Source: Janthinobacterium sp.
GTDB lineage: Bacteria; Pseudomonadota; Gammaproteobacteria; Burkholderiales; Burkholderiaceae_D
Length of the DNA stretch: 64,000 bases
Direction of reading: 5' to 3'
NCBI GenBank assembly: GCA_003133225.1
Contig: PKWL01000013.1
Coordinates: forward strand, 1 to 64,000
Shown here piece by piece: positions 42,569-51,154 of the stretch. A program made the translations under genes and the position numbers. Under the pieces are notes generated by a model. That model saw only the letters and a program-made list of their open reading frames with translations, was not told the DNA's origin and ran no database searches. Numbering within the stretch: position 1 is the first letter of the stretch; every line of letters begins with the position of its first letter.

Positions 42569-43414
42569 TCACCGGGCACCGGGATCCTTAAATTGTGCGC
42601 TAAAAAAATCGGCGATCTTATCTTGGGTCGATTCTAGATAGGGGATATTACGGTGGTCTGAAAATGGGATGGTCTCATCGCGGTGAAGGTGCGCTAGTTT
42701 GGCCACCAGAAGGTCAGTATGTGAGTGTGGAACGACATCATCTGTCGCTGCGCGCAAAACATAAGTCGGCGCTTTCAATAACGAGGCATACTTCACCGAT
42801 TCAAATCGGTGCCGTAGCACGAACCCTATGGGCACGGCCCTGAAGCGTTTCTGCGCAATCGCCAATATCGAATCATACGGGGTGATGAGTACGATGGAGT
42901 GCACCGCTCGCTCCATCGCGACCTGTACCGCGACCCCTGAGCCCAAGCTGCGACCCACCACCGCAACTTTAGTGGAGTCGACATGGTTGCGCTCGGTTAA
43001 CCAGTCAAACAAGACTCGCCCATCGTCCACCATGTGGCGCTCGTGTGGTACCCCCAACGACTCGCCATAGCCCCTGTAATTGACAGCTAGGACTGTCATT
43101 CCAGGAAACATGCGTCCGGCATCGCGGGCCACCCACGACACTTCCTCTGAACGACCGCCAAAATAGATGACGGCGGGGTGCGGGCCGACAATAACTGGCG
43201 TCATCAACCAACCGGCTAGCCGCGTTCCATCCTTTGCGCGCAGCACGACGGACCGCGTTCGGTGACCGCTACTGCGGGGCGACGGCACTTTCCGCTCGAG
43301 CTCTGGATCGAAGACGAGCCTGCGCTGGGTTGCCGCAATCAGAGCGGTTATGCCAACCCACAAAAGACCTACAACGCCGGCCGCTCCTGCCATTTTTTTT
43401 GAATTTTTCAACAA
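42569..43414 (-). CDS. Membrane-anchored alpha/beta hydrolase
   Basis: 281 residues. The N-terminal helix (about 8-28) is a membrane anchor or uncleaved signal. The hydrolase core has HPAVIYFGGRSEEV (oxyanion region), the nucleophile elbow GRSLGSG, an acid in AATDDVVPHSHTD and the catalytic His in SDHRNIPY, so the Ser-Asp-His triad is intact. The family resembles 'alpha/beta hydrolase' proteins related to the BEM46/ABHD13 group. The best start is the TTG at 43414, with GGAG six bases upstream; the first ATG downstream (Met8) lacks this. It lies immediately after the open frame at 43408-43788. Substrate unknown. Confidence 0.75.
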   Translation of the reverse strand: MLKNSKKMAGAAGVVGLLWVGITALIAATQRRLVFDPELERKVPSPRSSGHRTRSVVLRAKDGTRLAGWLMTPVIVGPHPAVIYFGGRSEEVSWVARDAGRMFPGMTVLAVNYRGYGESLGVPHERHMVDDGRVLFDWLTERNHVDSTKVAVVGRSLGSGVAVQVAMERAVHSIVLITPYDSILAIAQKRFRAVPIGFVLRHRFESVKYASLLKAPTYVLRAATDDVVPHSHTDLLVAKLAHLHRDETIPFSDHRNIPYLESTQDKIADFFSAQFKDPGAR

Positions 43415-43788
43415 AATTTGCTCCAGGAAATAAGGCTTTCTGGTGTGGCTGGGAACGGCGCCAACCGCAACGTTGCCGCTTCAATACCGATCTGGAGGCT
43501 GCCCGTCATGCGAATTGGTCCAACCGTCGGCAGCTGAAATGTCGATCCTTCGATGACATGATCGAGCTCGCGCCAACAGAACGCAATCTGACGCCTCGCG
43601 CGAGCGGGCTCGAGCAGCAGGCCGGTCCATGCCCATGGGCTCATCGATAAATATCTTTTCTTGCCCGGTAATACGGCCACTTCGATTCCTTCTTTGTCAT
43701 GCGCCACAGAAACTGGGCCGCTACGCTTATGCGGGTCCGCGCCGTAGCGTGCCTGCAACCGCAACGATATTTGCCATGGTAAGCGCAC
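43408..43788 (-). CDS. Hypothetical protein, possibly a decayed gene
   Basis: 126-residue open frame with a GTG start whose stop lies just past the TTG start of the hydrolase gene, which suggests coupling. The middle (VSVAHDKEGIEVAVLPGKKR) looks protein-like, but no family is recognised. An ATG in another frame near 43778 opens MANIVAVAGTLRRG and stops after 16 codons, so a frameshift near the 5' end is possible. Low confidence that it is expressed. Confidence 0.3.
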   Translation of the reverse strand: MRLPWQISLRLQARYGADPHKRSGPVSVAHDKEGIEVAVLPGKKRYLSMSPWAWTGLLLEPARARRQIAFCWRELDHVIEGSTFQLPTVGPIRMTGSLQIGIEAATLRLAPFPATPESLISWSKFC

Positions 43789-44138
43789 GCCTCAGTCTTC
43801 TTATTTCAGTGTCGCATATTTTTCAGAATGTAGTTTGTCGGCAAACATTGATTGACCTCGCGTGCGTTTTCGCCGAGACTTGGCTCAGATTTGGTGATCC
43901 AACGCATTGTTGGCGGGCTTCCCACCCGATTTCCGGCCATTTGCTCTGGAGCAATGACTGACCCTCCAACCGCGCCGCTGCGCTTGCCTGGCAGAGCCTG
44001 CAGAGCCCGGCCAAGACTCGCACTTGGGCGCGAGTCCCAAGGCAAGCCTAAAATCTGATTTGGTGGAACTTTTTTCGGATTTTCTTGCCTAATTATGTTG
44101 AGCTCTCTGCCAAGCTCGGCCGTATAAACGAGGGACAC
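43789..44138. other. Intergenic region before the ThiF-like gene
   Basis: About 350 bp with chance frames on both strands and no recognisable gene. AT-rich DNA at 43800-43850 and 44066-44100 could carry divergent promoters for the flanking genes; no operator is recognised. GAGGG at 44129-44133 is the ribosome binding site of the next gene. Confidence 0.25.
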
Positions 44139-45008
44139 ATGACAGACACTTTTTCTTATCCGGCCGCGTTTGCTCGCAACATTGGTTGGGTCGTGCCGGC
44201 CGAGCAGGAAACGCTGCGTCGCAAACGCGTCGCCATCGCTGGTATGGGTGGGGTTGGCGGCAGTCACCTGCTAACGCTGGCCCGGCTGGGTATTGGCGCC
44301 TTTCACATTGCCGATTTCGACCGTTTCGACATTGCCAATTTTAACCGGCAGGCGGGGGCCATGATGTCGACGCTGGAGCGGCCCAAAGTAGATGTCCTTG
44401 CCAACATGGCCAAGGACATCAATCCGGAACTGGATATAAAACGGTTTCCTGAAGGCGTCAATCGTGACAACTTGGAGGCTTTTTTTGAAGGCGTCGATCT
44501 CTATGTCGATGGCCTCGATTTTTTCGCCTTTGAAGCGCGCCAAGCAACGTTTGCGGCGTGCGCCCGGCTCGGTATTCCGGCGATCACCGCCGCACCATTG
44601 GGGATGGGCGCTGCCTTGCTCAATTTTATGCCGGGGAAAATGACTTTTGAACAGTATTTTGGCTGGGGTGTTTTGCCCGATGACGAAAAAGCCTTGCGCT
44701 TTCTGGTGGGATTGGCGCCGGCTGGCTTGCATGGTTCCTATCTGGTCGACCCGACTGCGATCAATCTCAAGGAGCAGCGCGGCCCATCGACCGTGATGGG
44801 ATGCCAGCTGTGCGCGGGCGCCGCAGCCACCGAGGCTCTCAAGATCTTGCTCAAGCGCGGCAAGGTGCTGGCCGCGCCGCATGGTGTCCAATATGACGCC
44901 TACCGCAACAAACTGGTGCGCACTTGGCGTCCGGGCGGAAATAACCATCCGCTGCAGCGCCTCCTGATGATGCTGGTGAAACGCCGCAGAGCGGCACCAA
45001 GGAATTGA
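44139..45008 (+). CDS. ThiF/E1-like adenylyltransferase-fold protein
   Basis: 289 residues. Rossmann-type nucleotide-binding motif AIAGMGGVGGSHLLTLARLG (about 32-51), then the E1 signature region FDIANFNRQAGAMMSTLERPK with the Arg and Lys that contact ATP phosphates, and DGLDFFAFEARQATFAACAR. A late MGCQLCAGAAATEALKILL is the family's C-terminal helix; the two CxxC zinc pairs of MoeB/ThiF are not present. GAGGG precedes the ATG at 44139. The nitroreductase gene starts 2 bp after its stop. The two proteins correspond to the halves of Rv1355c-type (MoeY) fusion proteins. The molecule it activates is unknown. Confidence 0.82.
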   Translation: MTDTFSYPAAFARNIGWVVPAEQETLRRKRVAIAGMGGVGGSHLLTLARLGIGAFHIADFDRFDIANFNRQAGAMMSTLERPKVDVLANMAKDINPELDIKRFPEGVNRDNLEAFFEGVDLYVDGLDFFAFEARQATFAACARLGIPAITAAPLGMGAALLNFMPGKMTFEQYFGWGVLPDDEKALRFLVGLAPAGLHGSYLVDPTAINLKEQRGPSTVMGCQLCAGAAATEALKILLKRGKVLAAPHGVQYDAYRNKLVRTWRPGGNNHPLQRLLMMLVKRRRAAPRN

Positions 45009-45010
45009 CC

Positions 45011-46090
45011 ATGCCGCTTGACAACACTCTCGAAAGCATTCTCGATCTAGCGCGGTGGGCGCCCAGTGGTGACAATACCCAGCCGTGGCGCTTTCAAATC
45101 ATCGACGCGCGTCACATCGTCGTGCACGGTTTTGATACGCGTGACCATTGCGTGTACGATTTGGACGGCCACCCGAGCCAGATTTCGCTTGGCGCCTTGT
45201 TGGAAAGCATGGCGCTGGCCGCTAGTGCGCGCGGCATGCACATGCATGCTGCGCGGCGCCTGGCCATGCCGGATACTCAACCGACCTTCGACATCGCGTT
45301 CGAGCTAGCGCCCCAGCCCGCCGATCCTCTGGCCGCATACATCATGCAGCGCAGCGTGCAGCGCCGTGCACTGAGCACGCATGCGCTGACGGCGCCCGAG
45401 AAATCCGCGCTGGCGGCGTCGTTGCCCGATCATTACCAGGTCCTCTGGCTAGAAGGGCTCGGCAAGCGCATGGCTACGGCCCGCCTCATGTTCAACAACG
45501 CCAAACTGCGCCTCACGATGCCCGAAGCCCACCAGGTTCATAGCGCCGTCATCGAATGGAATGCCCGCTTTAGCGAGGATCGAATACCGGACCAGGCGCT
45601 GGGGGTCGATCCAATGACCGTCAAGTTGATGCGTTGGATCATGCAGAGCTGGCGGCGGGTCGAATTTTTCAACACCTATCTGGCCGGTACCCTGGTCCCG
45701 CGGATCCAGATGGATCTCATTCCCGGCCTGGCCTGTGCGGCGCATTTCGTTCTCGTGGCGGACGTCCGACCACGATCGATAGACGATTATGTCGCCGCTG
45801 GGCGCGCCATGCAACGTTTCTGGCTCACGGCGACCCAACTAGGCCTGCAGGTGCAGCCCGAGATGACGCCGCTGATCTTTGCCCGCTACGTGCGTGAAAA
45901 AAGAGATTTTTCAAAAACCAGCGGCATGCACGAGCGCGCGGCCGTACTGGCCGCACAATGCGTTCGCCTGATTGGAGAGGACAATAGCGAACGGGCCGTC
46001 TTCATGGGGCGCATCGGGGCCGGTGCGCCCGCCGCGGCCCGCTCTACCAGGCGTGCGTTGAAGCAATTGATTGTGCCGCATGCAGCTTAG
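45011..46090 (+). CDS. Nitroreductase-family protein paired with the ThiF-like gene
   Basis: 359 residues. The N-terminal LARWAPSGDNTQPWRFQI is the FMN-phosphate-binding signature of the nitroreductase fold. A middle part (YIMQRSVQRRALSTHALTAP) gives the second conserved Arg cluster. The C-terminal half has GRAMQRFWLTATQLGLQVQP, the usual last helix region. The length is greater than simple nitroreductases (about 200) and closer to Acg-like or MoeY-type C-terminal domains. Start ATG at 45011, 2 bp after the ThiF-like stop. A redox step following adenylation is a natural guess but unproven. Confidence 0.8.
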   Translation: MPLDNTLESILDLARWAPSGDNTQPWRFQIIDARHIVVHGFDTRDHCVYDLDGHPSQISLGALLESMALAASARGMHMHAARRLAMPDTQPTFDIAFELAPQPADPLAAYIMQRSVQRRALSTHALTAPEKSALAASLPDHYQVLWLEGLGKRMATARLMFNNAKLRLTMPEAHQVHSAVIEWNARFSEDRIPDQALGVDPMTVKLMRWIMQSWRRVEFFNTYLAGTLVPRIQMDLIPGLACAAHFVLVADVRPRSIDDYVAAGRAMQRFWLTATQLGLQVQPEMTPLIFARYVREKRDFSKTSGMHERAAVLAAQCVRLIGEDNSERAVFMGRIGAGAPAAARSTRRALKQLIVPHAA

Positions 46091-46214
46091 TTCTGGCCGA
46101 CGCGATGCGGGCGCAGGCGGGGCGCCACCTGTGCGGCGTAAAACTGCCTCTTGATAATTCAAAAACACCCCCGATCTCTGCCACGTAACAGGCTTCCTAC
46201 TAGGGAGGATTGCG

Positions 46215-46523
46215 ATGAAAGTCACGGTCAACGTGCCGCAGCTGGCGAACGGGGATTGCGCCGCGGCTGAGAGCGTCATTACGCGGCAGCGAACTCACTC
46301 GACGCCCGAACCGGACGACATGCCGCCCGAGCCAGCTCAAGCCCCGGAAGATGCGCCCGAGCCTGAGCCACCCCCGGTGCAGGAACCCAATCGGCCCCAT
46401 TCGCCAATTAGCGCGGCCCCAGGCTGCGAACAAACGCCTTTAGCCTGTCGGGCTGGCGTGCTTTTGGCGCCCGATCATTCTTGCTCGGCGCGCTATTTCC
46501 ATGTTGAGGGCGAGTCCATGTGA
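46215..46523 (+). CDS. Small proline/glutamate-rich protein
   Basis: 102 residues. An excellent GGGAGG lies 6 bp before the ATG. The start MKVTVNVPQLANGD is followed by a low-complexity Pro/Glu stretch (EPDDMPPEPAQAPEDAPEPE). The C-terminal third, from about residue 66, has different composition with four Cys and may be a frame-shifted or readthrough tail. No family recognised; probably intrinsically disordered. Confidence 0.5.
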   Translation: MKVTVNVPQLANGDCAAAESVITRQRTHSTPEPDDMPPEPAQAPEDAPEPEPPPVQEPNRPHSPISAAPGCEQTPLACRAGVLLAPDHSCSARYFHVEGESM

Positions 46524-46674
46524 GGGGACGCGCAACCACTTCCACCGCTGCGTACGAGCTCGTCCTTCAGAAGCTTGGTCGCCCTGCGCATGCCAGTGAT
46601 GGTGCGGCGTTGCGTGTTTTCCACAAAACATGACGTCTATGTTGCCTGTCACACGGACGACATGATTCCCTTTC

Positions 46675-46680
46675 TATAAT
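46675..46680 (+). promoter_or_regulatory. -10 box before a small membrane-protein gene
   Basis: TATAAT lies 33 bp upstream of the ATG at 46713. No clear -35 hexamer is found at 16-18 bp. Confidence 0.4.
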
Positions 46681-46712
46681 GTGGAATCAATATTTTTTTG
46701 TTCACGGAGAGC

Positions 46713-46850
46713 ATGATGGGCAATTCCTTACACAATAAGATCTACCTTGGCCGCAGCTCCCTCGTATTCGGTTCCAAACGCTTGCAAGTCTTGTTCATTC
46801 TCGGCGCCGTTGCCTGTGTTGGCCTGGGCTGGCTGGCGATCCGCTCGTAG
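46713..46850 (+). CDS. 45-residue single-span membrane protein
   Basis: Short ORF beginning MMGNSLHNKIYLGRSSL and ending LAIRS. Residues about 25-43 form one transmembrane helix (VLFILGAVACVGLGWLAI). Support comes from the GGAGAG ribosome binding site 2-5 bp before the two Met codons (46713 and 46716), a TATAAT box upstream, and a clean basic-then-hydrophobic layout. I do not recognise a family. A role as a small stress or regulatory membrane peptide is only a guess. Confidence 0.55.
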   Translation: MMGNSLHNKIYLGRSSLVFGSKRLQVLFILGAVACVGLGWLAIRS

Positions 46851-47180
46851 ACATGGCCGTGCAAGATGCGCGAATTCAAAGTGCCGGCACGACAGTCACG
46901 CGCCTCCTGTAGTGCTCGAAAGCGCGAGCCTTGACAGTTCCTGTCGTGATGCCGCGCTGAGCATTGGGAGCCGCTTCCCGTGTCGGTAGGTCCGTACGGT
47001 CGACCTGGCTGCCGAAGCCACGCTTGGTATTTTTTTTGCGCGGGGTGCCCACAGCAGCATGGCAGTTATGCGCGAAACAAAGCACCCCCGGGAGCCAAGC
47101 TTACTTCTCCTCGTTTGCCTGTTGCCGGCGCCGTGCCGGACGCGTACTATGATGGCCGACGCACCTCACGGAAGATGGCT
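46851..47180. other. Intergenic region, nothing assigned
   Basis: 330 bp with no supported gene. The frame of the next gene remains open back to 46980, but that stretch is Cys/Arg-rich and lacks a ribosome binding site, so it is treated as non-coding. Confidence 0.25.
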
Positions 47181-47549
47181 ATGAAGAACGAAAAATTAAC
47201 GGCAGATGAATTCGACGCGCTGGAACGGATCGCGCACGGGAACAAAAGTGAGCGCGTGAGCGCCTGCGTTGCGCGCAACACGAAGCATCTGTCCGGCCTA
47301 AAACTGGTCAGTTACGGCAAGGACGGCAAACTGTCCATCACGGATAAGGCGCAGCAGATCATGTTCGTGCGCCGTTGCATCACCGGTTTGCGCGCCGTGG
47401 CCAGTGATTCGCTGACCAACTTGGAAGCGGACGTGGCCCATTTCCTTGGCAAGAAAGCGCATATCCTGGCGCGCGCGCCCGATGAAGGCTACGACATTAC
47501 CGAAAAGGGCCGCGAATCGCTGGCGGACATGGACGCTCTTGGGAATTAG
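47181..47549 (+). CDS. Hypothetical protein with a winged-helix look
   Basis: 122 residues. Predominantly alpha-helical, with KLTADEFDALERIAHG at the start, then SACVARNTKHLSGLKLVSYG and KLSITDKAQQIMFVRRCI, and YDITEKGRESLADMDALG at the end. Two 'L-x-x-Y/D-x-I-T-x-K-G/A-x-x' units resemble the wing ends of winged-helix DNA-binding domains, so a small regulator is possible. GGAAG lies 6 bp before the ATG at 47181. No neighbour clarifies its role. Confidence 0.6.
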   Translation: MKNEKLTADEFDALERIAHGNKSERVSACVARNTKHLSGLKLVSYGKDGKLSITDKAQQIMFVRRCITGLRAVASDSLTNLEADVAHFLGKKAHILARAPDEGYDITEKGRESLADMDALGN

Positions 47550-48075
47550 GGCGGCGCCGCTCGGCGCATGAGAATCAAATAAGCGCTGCTGGCAGGTTTA
47601 CTTCCATGACGCTGCCAGCGCCAACCTCAACCAACATCGCCAACATCGCTAACATCGCTAACCTCCGTGTTATTTTAGTGCCACAGTTCTACTCGAGCGG
47701 CCGCCCCCCGGCTTGATCCTCCCGGCCCTGAGCGTTACCCAGTTTTTTGGACGAGGGTGCGCTGGCGGCGGCAAGGCAACGGTTTGTGCGCCCGCCCCTT
47801 GCAGGTCCACTTGGCCCCATCTGTTTTGGCGCCGTCAGCCTAAGAGCTGGCTCTGCTCGCCCCGATAATTGACAGTGGCACCGCCATTTACCGAGCCGTC
47901 ATGAAGGCGGCTGCGCGCAGAAAAAATAGCGTCAGCAGCGTGGAAGAGGCCGCTATTTGGCAAGCGAGCGTAAAATTCTGATAAGCTGCCTGAAGGCTGC
48001 GTTGCATGCGCGTCCTTCGCAAAATGCGTATGCATGGCCGCAAAGTCTATGCTCGCCTACCATGGAGATGAGGAT
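47550..48075. other. Intergenic region with a short tandem repeat
   Basis: 525 bp. A 9-bp repeat, CCAACATCG twice then CTAACATCG and CTAACCTCC, runs at 47631-47666. A minus-strand frame at 47835-48035 is open but has no start signal or known motif. No RNA gene seen. Confidence 0.3.
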
Positions 48076-48351
48076 ATGTTTTTGGACCACCCTAACATTA
48101 CCGCAACCAACGGTTTTACCGAGCCCGACCGGATCGAACGGCTGAGCCGGATTTACGGCTATGTGGCGGCGCTGGCCGACCAGGCCTCCCTTACGGGATT
48201 TATCGAAAAAGTGGCGCAAATACACGACCACAAGGGCACCCTGATCGTGTTCTGGCGCGATGCGCCCAGCGACGTGGAGAAGGATTTTTTTGCGCAGGCG
48301 TGGGCCAGCAAGATCGGCGACGGCAGCAGCCACGTCGAACATGAAATATAG
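48076..48351 (+). CDS. Hypothetical small protein
   Basis: 91 residues from the ATG at 48076, which follows GAGATGAGGA. Soluble, with helices DRIERLSRIYGYVAALADQ and LTGFIEKVAQIHDHKG, a strand TLIVFWRD, then VEKDFFAQAW. No family recognised. The same frame extends to 48034 without a ribosome binding site. It is followed 72 bp later by the diguanylate cyclase-like gene on the same strand. Confidence 0.6.
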   Translation: MFLDHPNITATNGFTEPDRIERLSRIYGYVAALADQASLTGFIEKVAQIHDHKGTLIVFWRDAPSDVEKDFFAQAWASKIGDGSSHVEHEI

Positions 48352-48423
48352 CGGGTTGCGCCAAGCGCGGGCAAGTTCGGGCGCGGCAGCGCGCGGTGCA
48401 TCTTTTTATTGAGCGGCATCGGG

Positions 48424-49587
48424 ATGGACATCAAAACACTCGTACTGGCTTTGGCGCTGGGCAATTTGAGCCTGTGCGCCGCGCTTTTTTTCTTCGACTA
48501 CGACAGCAAAAAACCGCCGAGCCTATCCACCTGGGCCGTTGCCAAGCAATGCCAGGCGGCCGCCTGGTTGCTATTTTATCTGCGCGGCATTGTTCCCGAT
48601 CTGTTGTCTATCCCGCTTGCCGATGCGTTGCTGTTTGCCGGCATGGCACTGGACGCGGGCGCCATGTGGGAAGCGGCCGGCCGGCCCGGCTGGCGCCGTT
48701 TCATCTTTCCGCTGCTGGGCCTGGCCATCGCTGTGTTCTTGCTCTGTTATGTCCTCAATGTCGCGCCCGGCTTGCGCGTGGCCAGCGGTGCCTTGATCGT
48801 CAGCGGCTTTATGCTAGCGGGCGTTGTTGCGCTGGCGCTCGGCTGGTCCGGTGCCACCATGCTGCGCCGCTGCATGGTGGTAACGATGGCCGTGCTCACC
48901 GTCGTGATCGGCGCAAGGGGGGTGCTGTCGGCCGTCATGCCTGAGGGCTGGTCTTGGGTTAGCAGCAACCTAATCCAGGTGACGGGCTTTGGCGCGCTGT
49001 ACCTGATGATGCTAAGTAATGGCTTTGGCTGCCTCCTGCTCGAGCGCGAACAGCAGCAGCGCGCGATGGCGCGGCAAGACGGCATCGATGCGCTAACTGG
49101 CGTGCCGAACCGGCGCGGTTTTTACCATGCGCTGGCGCCTTGGATGGCGCTGGCGTGCCGCCCGGGCCCACCCACTGCCTTTATCATCCTGAAACTCGAT
49201 CATTTTAAACGGGTCAACGACAGTTACGGCCACCTGGTCGGCGATACGGTCTTAAAGGCCATGGTCGATATTTGTCGAAAGCAATTACGCGGCAGCGACC
49301 TGATGGGGCGGATGGGCGGCGCCGAGTTTGCCGTTCAATTGCCGTGCACGACCTTGGCGGACGCCCTTTTGGTGGCCGAGCGCATTCGCAGTTCGGTGGC
49401 CAAGATGCCGGTCAAGACGGAGCGCGCCGTGATTACGCTGACCGCCAGCTTGGGCGTGACTACGATCCGGGCCGAAGACAGCAAGGTCAGCTTGTTTCAG
49501 CGCGCCGACGACGCCTTGCAAGAAGCCCGGCGCGGCGGGCGTAACCAAGTGGCCAAGGCAGCTCCGGCCAGCGCGCTCGAAGCCTAA
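48424..49587 (+). CDS. Membrane GGDEF protein with degenerate motif (GGAEF)
   Basis: 387 residues from MDIKTL. Six or so transmembrane helices (about 1-205) form a membrane sensor module, followed by a GGDEF domain (about 225-380): DALTGVPNRRGFYHAL, DHFKRVNDSYGHLVGDTVL, then RMGGAEFAVQL. The third residue of the GG(D/E)EF signature is Ala, so the metal-binding acidic residue is missing. The protein is probably not an active diguanylate cyclase; it may bind GTP or c-di-GMP as a receptor. No clear RxxD inhibitory site is seen five residues before the motif. Followed 94 bp later by ppx. Confidence 0.85.
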   Translation: MDIKTLVLALALGNLSLCAALFFFDYDSKKPPSLSTWAVAKQCQAAAWLLFYLRGIVPDLLSIPLADALLFAGMALDAGAMWEAAGRPGWRRFIFPLLGLAIAVFLLCYVLNVAPGLRVASGALIVSGFMLAGVVALALGWSGATMLRRCMVVTMAVLTVVIGARGVLSAVMPEGWSWVSSNLIQVTGFGALYLMMLSNGFGCLLLEREQQQRAMARQDGIDALTGVPNRRGFYHALAPWMALACRPGPPTAFIILKLDHFKRVNDSYGHLVGDTVLKAMVDICRKQLRGSDLMGRMGGAEFAVQLPCTTLADALLVAERIRSSVAKMPVKTERAVITLTASLGVTTIRAEDSKVSLFQRADDALQEARRGGRNQVAKAAPASALEA

Positions 49588-49681
49588 GCGCCGCTTTGTA
49601 ACGCGGCTGTCATACTGGGCGCTTATAATATGGGGCTTTCCGCGAAAGCCTTCGTGATGGCGACCAAAATGAGAGGCCGGA

Positions 49682-51154
49682 ATGTACGCAGCGGTGGATT
49701 TGGGATCGAACAGTTTTCGCGTGCACATCGGTCAGCATGACGGCGAGGCCATCCGCGTCTTGAAAAGTGTGCGCGAACCGATCCGGTTGGCAGCGGGCCT
49801 GGACGTTAACGGTAATTTGACCGAGCCCGCCATGCAATCGGCGCTGTCATGCCTGAATAATTTTCGCTTGATCCTGGCCGCCTATCCGCTCGATTCGGTA
49901 CGGGTGGTGGCGACCTCGACCATGCGGGTGGCAAAAAACGCAGCCACCTTCTTGCCGGCTGCCGAGGACGCAATCGGCTACCCGATCGAGATCATCTCGG
50001 GCGAGGAAGAGGGGCGCCTGATCTACATGGGCGTGGCCAATGCACTGGGCGCCTCGGGCGAGCGGCGCCTGGTGATGGATATTGGTGGCGGCTCAACGGA
50101 ACTGATCTTGGGCCGCGGCATGGAGATCGAGCGCGTCGAATCTTTCGGCATCGGCACGGTCAAGCAAAGCCTGTCATTTTTTGTCGGCGGGCGCGTTGAC
50201 GGCCCCTCGTTCGAGGCGGCGATCCTGTCGGCGCGCAGCCATTTCGAGGACGCCGCGCCACCGTACCACCCGCAGCACTGGAAGAATGCGTATGGATCTT
50301 CTGGCACGATCCGCGCCATCGCCGACATCATCAGCAGGAACAATTTAGGCCGCTGCGACTTGTCGGGGCCCAGCCTGGACGCGCTCAAGCGCCGTTTCAT
50401 TCAGTTCGGCCACGTCTCCAAGATCGACATGCCGGGCTTGCGGCCGGACCGCGCCGCCACCATCATCGGTGGACTGGCGATCCTAATTGCCCTGGTCAAG
50501 GAGCTCGACATCGTTGTCATGATGCCAGTGGATGCCGGTTTGCGTATGGGCGTCATGTGGGACTTGTACCTGCGCTCGACTCGGCGCGACCGGCGCGAGC
50601 AGTCGGTGCGCGATTTTGCGCAGAAATTCCATGTCGACGAGAACCGCGCCAACCGGGTTGCCGACAATGCAGCGGCCTTGTTTGCGCAGTTAAGGCCGGC
50701 TTCCGACGGCCACACGAAATACCTGCGCTGGAGCGCCTTGTTGCATGAAGCCGGATTGGTGGTGTCACAGACGAGCTACCATAAACATGCCGCCTACTTG
50801 ATCGAGAATGCCGATTTGCCGGGGTTTACGACGCGCGAACAGAAGTTGATGAGCAAGCTGATCTTGGCGCAAAAAGGCAATCTGCGCAAGGTCGGTGAGG
50901 CGCTGGCCGACCCCGATTTCGTCAAGGCTGTGTTGGCCCTGCGGCTGGCTATCTTGTTCATGCATTCGCGTATCGAGGTCGGCGTCGGCGAACTGAAACT
51001 GCGCATGAAGAGCCGGATTGAATTGGAAATCAGGCGCGACTGGGTGGCGCACCATCCGACGGTGGCGTACTGGATGGAAAAAGAACAGGAAATGTGGGAC
51101 GAAGTGGGCGTCGATTTCAGCATCAAGGCAAACGCGAACTCAGCCTTGGCTTGA
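49682..51154 (+). CDS. ppx: Exopolyphosphatase (Ppx/GppA family)
   Basis: Removes terminal phosphate from polyphosphate, or from pppGpp in the GppA type. 490 residues. The ASKHA fold shows phosphate 1 motif AAVDLGSNSFRVHI, RVVATSTMRVAKN, the conserved IISGEEEGRLIYMGV, and phosphate 2 motif VMDIGGGSTELILG. The C-terminal HD-like helical domain (about 310-490) is present, so it is the long Ppx form. No ppk is adjacent. The next gene downstream encodes a Lys/Ala-rich histone-H1-like protein. Confidence 0.93.
   Translation: MYAAVDLGSNSFRVHIGQHDGEAIRVLKSVREPIRLAAGLDVNGNLTEPAMQSALSCLNNFRLILAAYPLDSVRVVATSTMRVAKNAATFLPAAEDAIGYPIEIISGEEEGRLIYMGVANALGASGERRLVMDIGGGSTELILGRGMEIERVESFGIGTVKQSLSFFVGGRVDGPSFEAAILSARSHFEDAAPPYHPQHWKNAYGSSGTIRAIADIISRNNLGRCDLSGPSLDALKRRFIQFGHVSKIDMPGLRPDRAATIIGGLAILIALVKELDIVVMMPVDAGLRMGVMWDLYLRSTRRDRREQSVRDFAQKFHVDENRANRVADNAAALFAQLRPASDGHTKYLRWSALLHEAGLVVSQTSYHKHAAYLIENADLPGFTTREQKLMSKLILAQKGNLRKVGEALADPDFVKAVLALRLAILFMHSRIEVGVGELKLRMKSRIELEIRRDWVAHHPTVAYWMEKEQEMWDEVGVDFSIKANANSALA

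Noticed and set aside
43852-44058. Short ORFs between the hydrolase and ThiF-like genes
   Set aside because: Overlap on both strands without start signals or recognisable products.
47835-48035. 66-residue minus-strand ORF
   Set aside because: No start signal or known motif; overlaps the upstream region of the 48076 gene.
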